From: JAGOTT01 sp964450795
Lineage (GTDB): Bacteria; Patescibacteriota; Minisyncoccia; Moranbacterales; UBA1568
DNA length: 8,336 nt
Direction: 5' to 3'
Assembly: GCA_964450795.1 (NCBI GenBank)
Contig: CAYVDI010000040.1
Span: 1-8,336 of the forward strand
Position 1 is the stretch's first letter, and every line of letters begins with the position of its first letter. Shown one piece after another: positions 5,023 to 8,336 of the stretch. The notes below the pieces were generated by a model. That model had not been told where the DNA came from and did not search any database. It saw nothing but the letters and a program-made list of their open reading frames with translations. The translations under genes and the position numbers were made by a program.

Positions 5023-5226
5023 ATGAACGGATTTGATGATTGTCTGCTAGGATGTTGTATCCGGCAAGGTCTGGAACGTATCGTCGCGGAAATGCCGGTA
5101 TCGACACCCGAGCAACGTGCTGCCCTTGAAGAAGAGGTGGCTGGAATAGCGGCAAGTGCCGATAACGCCACCAAGGAAACGATGCGTTCGTTGACCGAAG
5201 AAATCGGTCGGGAAAGCCGTCGCTGA
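5023..5226 (+). CDS. Hypothetical protein, 67 residues
   Basis: I do not recognise this protein. A perfect SD AAGGAGG (5011-5017) lies 5 nt before the ATG, and it has its own candidate promoter and a strong terminator, so it is probably a real monocistronic gene. The N-terminus has three cysteines (C7, C11, C12) in a short, weakly hydrophobic stretch. Residues 26-65 are mostly Ala, Glu, Thr and Arg and look helical (PEQRAALEEEVAGIAASA, then KETMRSLTEEIGRESRR). There is no signal peptide or clear membrane segment. It lies between rnc and smc on the same strand, interrupting a common gene pair, but nothing in its sequence points to a role with either. Confidence 0.68.
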   Translation: MNGFDDCLLGCCIRQGLERIVAEMPVSTPEQRAALEEEVAGIAASADNATKETMRSLTEEIGRESRR

Positions 5227-5247
5227 TCTGATCGGCGGGAGAATTCC

Positions 5248-5280
5248 AGGGATTCCGAATGGGATCCCTTTTTCTTTTTT
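5248..5280 (+). terminator. Rho-independent terminator of the 5023 gene
   Basis: AGGGATTCC (5248-5256) and GGGATCCCT (5261-5269) form a 9-bp stem with one T-G pair around loop GAAT, followed by TTTTTCTTTTTT. It insulates the orphan gene from smc. Confidence 0.88.
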
Positions 5281-5293
5281 GCGGGAAATTCGA

Positions 5294-5299
5294 TATACT
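5294..5299 (+). promoter_or_regulatory. Possible -10 box for smc
   Basis: TATACT, the same -10 form as before rnhB and the aminotransferase, lies 42 bp upstream of the smc ATG. At the normal spacing the -35 would fall in the T-run of the preceding terminator and is not convincing. Because the terminator at 5248-5280 separates smc from rnc, smc needs a promoter about here. Confidence 0.35.
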
Positions 5300-5341
5300 G
5301 GAGGAATCCTGAAGGAAAGGGATATTTTTCGTTGAGTGACT

Positions 5342-7782
5342 ATGTTTCTCCGTCGTGTCGAAATTTCCGGATTCAAATCGTTCGCCAACCGGACGGTTCT
5401 TGATTTCGCGCCCGAAGGAAAACTGCCGGAGGGCGTATCGCGCGGTATTACCGCNNNNNNNNNNNNNNNNNNNNNNNNNNNNNNNNNNNNNNNNNNNNNN
5501 NNNNNNNNNNNNNNNNNNNNNNNNNNNNNNNNNNNNNNNNNNNNNNNNNNNNNNTTGATTTCGCGCCCGAAGGAAAACTGCCGGAGGGCGTATCGCGCGG
5601 TATTACCGCGATCGTCGGACCGAACGGGTCGGGAAAATCCAATGTCGCCGACGCGATCCGCTGGACGATCGGCGAGCAGTCGAGCAAGAATCTCCGCGGG
5701 AAGAAGTCCGAGGACGTGATCTTCGCCGGAACGGCGAAGCGTTCGAAGGTGGGAACGGCTTCCGTGACGCTCTTTTTCGAGAATCACGACCACCGTATCC
5801 CGATCGAATACGACGAGGTATCCATCACGCGCAAGCTTCACCGGAGCGGGGAGAGCGAATTTCTCATAAACGGTGCGAAGGTCCGGCTTCTCGATATCGC
5901 CGACCTCCTCGCGAAGGCGGGTATCGGCAAGGACAGCTATTCCGTCATCACGCAGGGCATGTCGGACGCCGCGCTTTCGGCGACGCCGGCCGATCGCCGA
6001 TCGATGTTCGAGGATGCCGCCGGCGTGAAACAGTATCAGATACAGAAGGAACGCGCGCTTCGGAAGCTCGTTTCCACGAAGGAAAATCTCGCCCGGGTCG
6101 ATTCGCTCCTTGCCGAAATCGAACCGCACTTGAAGATGCTCAAGCGGCAGGCCGAGCGGGCGGCGCAGGGGAAGGATGTCGCCGAACGGCTCCTGTCGAA
6201 GCAGATCGATCTCTACGGATTCCTCTGGCATTCGTTTCAGTCGGAGAAGGGGACGCTCTCGGATGAACGCGAACGTATCGCACGCGAGGCGGCACAGCTC
6301 GAACGTGAGACCGATACGCTCAGGGAAGAGCTCGGAAAATTGTCCGGAACGCTCGAGGAGGGCGGAAGAGCCGACGAACTGCTGAAGGAATCTGCCGTAT
6401 TCCGTGAGCGTCTGAACGCGATCGAACGCGAACTCGCCATCCTTCATGGCCGTGCCCTGGTCGAGGAGGAACGACGGAAAGACCGTGAAGAGATCCGCAC
6501 CATTCCGGTCGACCTCGGATACATCCGGAAAGCGCTCGATCTGGTGCGCGCCAATCAGGTGACGCTCGTGGAGCGGCTCGGGAACGTCGAGAGACTCGAG
6601 GATATCCAGGATATCCGTGAATTTGCGCGCGCGATCAATCAGGAGCTCGTGGATCTCGATGTGAAGGTCGAAGCGGGAACGGTGACGGAGAAAATCACCA
6701 TATCGCTTCCGGAGGACGAGAAACGGGAGAGTGATGCGAAACTTGCGGCGTACAAGGCGGAAAAGGAACGCCTTGAGGCCGAAATGGCGACGATCCGGAA
6801 AAACATAGACGAAAAGGAAGCTGCCGTATCGGCCGAGCGGGAGAAGGGGCGCGAGGCACGCGAGCGGTATTTTCATCTCGAGAAGGAATCGCGTGAGAAG
6901 GATCGGAAGTTGTCCGAACTCAAGGATACGCTGAACGAAGTGAAGGTGCGTCTTGCCCGTGTCGAAGTCCGTGAGGAGGATCTCATCAACGAGGTACGCG
7001 ACGAGCTGTCCATGGACGTCCGCGATCTTTCCTGGGACGGAACCCCGCGCGACAAGGATGCGCTCGTCCGCGACATCATCCGGCTCAAAGGCGAGGCGGA
7101 GCGTGTCGGCGCGATCGATCCGATGGTTGCCGAGGAATACGAGGAGACGAACAAGCGCTTCGAGTTCCTTTCGACCGAATCGACCGACCTTCGGAAGGCG
7201 ATGGCATCGCTCGAGACCGTCATCGCCGAGATGGACGAACGGATCGAAGCGGAGTTCGGTCGCGCATTCGATGAGATCGCGAAGAAATTCTCGCACTACT
7301 TCTCGCTTATCTTCAACGGAGGGAAAGCCGAGCTCATCAAGACGAAACCGAAGCCGAAGAAAGCCGACGAGGAAGATGCCGAAACGGAAGTGGAGGCGTC
7401 GGAGGATCAGTCGCCGGAAGTCGCAGGCATCGATATCGTTGCCTGCCCGCCGGGGAAAAAGATCACGAACCTCTCCATGCTTTCGGGCGGGGAACGGTCG
7501 CTTACGTCGCTCGCGCTCCTCTTCGCGATCATTTCGCACAATCCGCCGCCGTTTTCGGTCCTCGACGAGGTGGAAGCCGCGCTCGACGAGGCGAACTCCA
7601 AGCGGTTCGGCAAGGTACTCAAGGAACTCGCCGCGCGGACGCAGTTCATCGTCATCACGCACAACCGCCAGACGATGCGCGAATCGTCACTTCTCTACGG
7701 CGTCACCATGGGTGAGGACGGCGTTTCCCAGATCCTCTCCCTCCACCTCGAGGAGGCGGAGAAGATCCGGGGGAAGAAGTAG
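5342..7782 (+). CDS. smc: Chromosome segregation ATPase SMC, short form (split by assembly gap)
   Basis: SMC is the ATPase core of the condensin complex that organises the chromosome. Start is the ATG at 5342 (MFLRRVEISGFKSFANRT); a GTG two codons upstream is less likely, and no near SD is seen. As given, the frame is broken by 100 Ns and a duplicated 55-mer; removing 155 bases joins the two frames into 761 residues. In that numbering: Walker A GPNGSGKSN (41-49), Q-loop region IGKDSYSVITQG (143-154), FEDAAGVKQYQ (171-181), signature LSGGERSLTSLALLFAI (662-678), and Walker B/D-loop FSVLDEVEAALDEAN (686-700). Two Glu/Arg/Lys-rich coiled-coil arms of about 150 residues flank a central segment (about 335-410) that does not look like the normal SMC hinge. 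Typical bacterial SMC is about 1150-1200 residues. An acidic/lysine insert (about 615-642) precedes the C-terminal head motifs. Confidence 0.93.
5400..5609. repeat. Exact 55-bp duplication flanking the gap (assembly artefact)
   Basis: Bases 5400-5454 are identical to 5555-5609, on either side of the N run. An exact 55-base overlap is what two contigs from a k-mer assembler with k=55 would share, so the two ends should probably be merged. The offset is 155 bases; removing it restores the smc frame through the Walker A motif. Confidence 0.93.
5455..5554. other. Scaffold gap of exactly 100 N
   Basis: One hundred Ns in a row, a standard placeholder for a gap of unknown size. It falls in the part of smc before the ATP-binding loop. 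The flanking duplication suggests the true gap is negative (an unmerged overlap), so no sequence is likely to be missing. Confidence 0.97.
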
Positions 7783-7799
7783 TATTTGGTATCGCGTAT
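7782..7799. repeat. 18-bp intergenic repeat, copy 2
   Basis: gtatttggtatcgcgtat begins on the last base of the smc stop codon and differs from 489-506 by one base. A further CGTATGGAGTATG follows (7802-7814). It directly precedes the smc terminator. Confidence 0.6.
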
Positions 7800-7814
7800 T
7801 TCGTATGGAGTATG

Positions 7815-7841
7815 AAAAATCCCTTTTCGGAGGGATTTTTT
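7815..7841 (+). terminator. Rho-independent terminator of smc
   Basis: AAAAATCCCT (7815-7824) pairs perfectly with AGGGATTTTT (7831-7840) over 10 bp around a 6-nt loop, with a T-run as the 3' arm. The A-run on the other side allows it to work on the minus strand too, but no minus-strand gene needs it here. Confidence 0.85.
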
Positions 7842-7846
7842 GAATA

Positions 7847-7893
7847 TTGACAAAGGACAGCATATTTGATATTGTTTTTTGTTCGTGTATAAT
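7847..7893 (+). promoter_or_regulatory. Tandem sigma-70 type promoters of the 7921 gene
   Basis: Promoter 1: TTGACA (7847-7852), 17-bp spacer, TATTGT (7870-7875). Promoter 2: TTGATA (7866-7871), 16-bp spacer, TATAAT (7888-7893). Promoter 2 has a perfect -10 and would start near 7900. Both are closer to consensus than any core-gene promoter in the window. Confidence 0.7.
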
Positions 7894-7920
7894 CGATGTT
7901 TTTTTAAAAGGAGTGTACAA

Positions 7921-8220
7921 ATGGATGTGAATGCACTTACTGATGCCGAAAAATTGGCAATCATCAGAGAGGCAATAACCGATCTTTTATCCCAATATAA
8001 GCTTCTGGACAGGGCAACATCACTGCTTTCGGGTGATGGAACCGCCGCTGATATTGCCGACCGCGTAACCAGCTGTAACTTGGGAGATGAGTGGTTTGCC
8101 GCGTTTTTCAGAGACTTGGACAAATCTGGAGTTGTTTCGGACGTTGTCAGGAATATGTTCCCAAAGCTTCTCCAAAGAGAGCTCAATGCGGCGAAAGTTA
8201 CCATCGAGTGGAAAGAATAA
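7921..8220 (+). CDS. Hypothetical protein, 99 residues
   Basis: I do not recognise this protein. The ATG at 7921 has SD AAGGAG (7908-7913) 7 nt upstream. An in-frame ATG at 7879 lies before the expected transcription start near 7900, so it is rejected. The protein looks wholly helical and soluble: LTDAEKLAIIREAITDLL (6-23), KLLDRATSLL (27-36), GTAADIADRVTSC (40-52) and VVSDVVRNMFPKLLQREL (71-88). No catalytic motif, signal peptide or membrane segment is visible. Its codons are clearly richer in A and T than those of smc, which could mean later acquisition or weaker codon selection. It has two strong promoters and a strong terminator and is not co-transcribed with smc. Confidence 0.76.
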   Translation: MDVNALTDAEKLAIIREAITDLLSQYKLLDRATSLLSGDGTAADIADRVTSCNLGDEWFAAFFRDLDKSGVVSDVVRNMFPKLLQRELNAAKVTIEWKE

Positions 8221-8222
8221 AG

Positions 8223-8263
8223 CCCGCCGGCAGGAAATCTGCTTCGGTGGGTTTTCTGTTTTT
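8223..8263 (+). terminator. Rho-independent terminator of the 7921 gene
   Basis: CCCGCC (8223-8228) pairs with GGTGGG (8246-8251), and GGCAG (8229-8233) with CTGCT (8239-8243), around loop GAAAT with a 2-nt TC bulge on the 3' side. A TTTTCTGTTTTT tail follows. It has nearly the same plan as the terminator at 1228-1267. Confidence 0.85.
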
Positions 8264-8336
8264 GTTGCCATTTCGACATCGTCTGTTCTCGCCTCCACTC
8301 CGGACTTCCCTTCCCGGGGTCGGGATTTTCCTGCTG

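Noticed and set aside
5047..7662. Very long minus-strand ORF (871 codons) opposite smc
   Set aside because: It runs through the Ns and mirrors smc codon structure. The Arg/Phe/Leu-rich product is a shadow; the plus strand encodes unmistakable SMC motifs.
5716..7782. smc starting at the GTG at 5716
   Set aside because: That start would remove the Walker A motif, which is present just upstream once the duplicated 55-mer is collapsed.
8312..8330. Hairpin TCCCG-GGGT-CGGGA followed by TTTTC near the right edge
   Set aside because: The stem is only 5 bp with a short T-run, and no gene ends directly before it. The window ends too soon to judge.

Overview
The window looks like a chromosomal housekeeping segment from a small-genome bacterium, most likely Patescibacteria (Candidate Phyla Radiation, Parcubacteria-like). 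This is inferred from the style of the DnaE, L32, NusB and RNase III proteins, the compact layout, the frequent lack of Shine-Dalgarno (SD) sequences before core genes, and very short or leaderless 5' ends. GC is moderately high in the core genes and visibly lower in one small orphan gene at the right end. The exact 100-N gap flanked by a duplicated 55-mer suggests a scaffolded assembly, probably metagenomic.

Layout: positions 1-487 (minus strand) hold the N-terminal PHP part of DNA polymerase III alpha (dnaE), cut by the window edge. Positions 488-874 are a 387-bp divergent intergenic region. On the minus strand it holds a candidate promoter, a foldable leader or small RNA with a possible 14-codon peptide and a terminator; it also has a palindrome between the two divergent promoters and a good promoter for the plus-strand orphan gene at 875-1207. 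That orphan ends in a terminator facing the terminator of a convergent minus-strand gene for an 82-residue Cys-rich (possible zinc-ribbon) protein. The promoter of the Cys-rich gene overlaps that of rnhB (1691-2395). A leaderless class IV PLP aminotransferase follows, then rpmF (L32), nusB and rnc. A small insulated orphan gene (5023-5226) separates rnc from smc (5342-7782). Another insulated orphan gene (7921-8220) closes the window.

The core genes serve DNA replication and maintenance (dnaE, rnhB, smc), ribosome biogenesis and RNA processing (rpmF, nusB, rnc) and amino-acid or cofactor chemistry (the aminotransferase). rnc next to smc is a common bacterial arrangement. Four unidentified small genes are inserted between core genes. 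Three are complete promoter-SD-ORF-terminator units and the fourth (Cys-rich) has the same parts. This contrasts sharply with the SD-less core genes.

The most notable points are: (1) smc is split only by an assembly artefact and, once collapsed, encodes an unusually short SMC (761 residues) with both ATPase half-sites but no recognisable hinge; (2) the two modes of translation start divide cleanly between core and orphan genes; (3) there is a structured, possibly attenuator-like element upstream of dnaE. I did not find a defence system, mobile element, CRISPR array, tRNA or rRNA gene.
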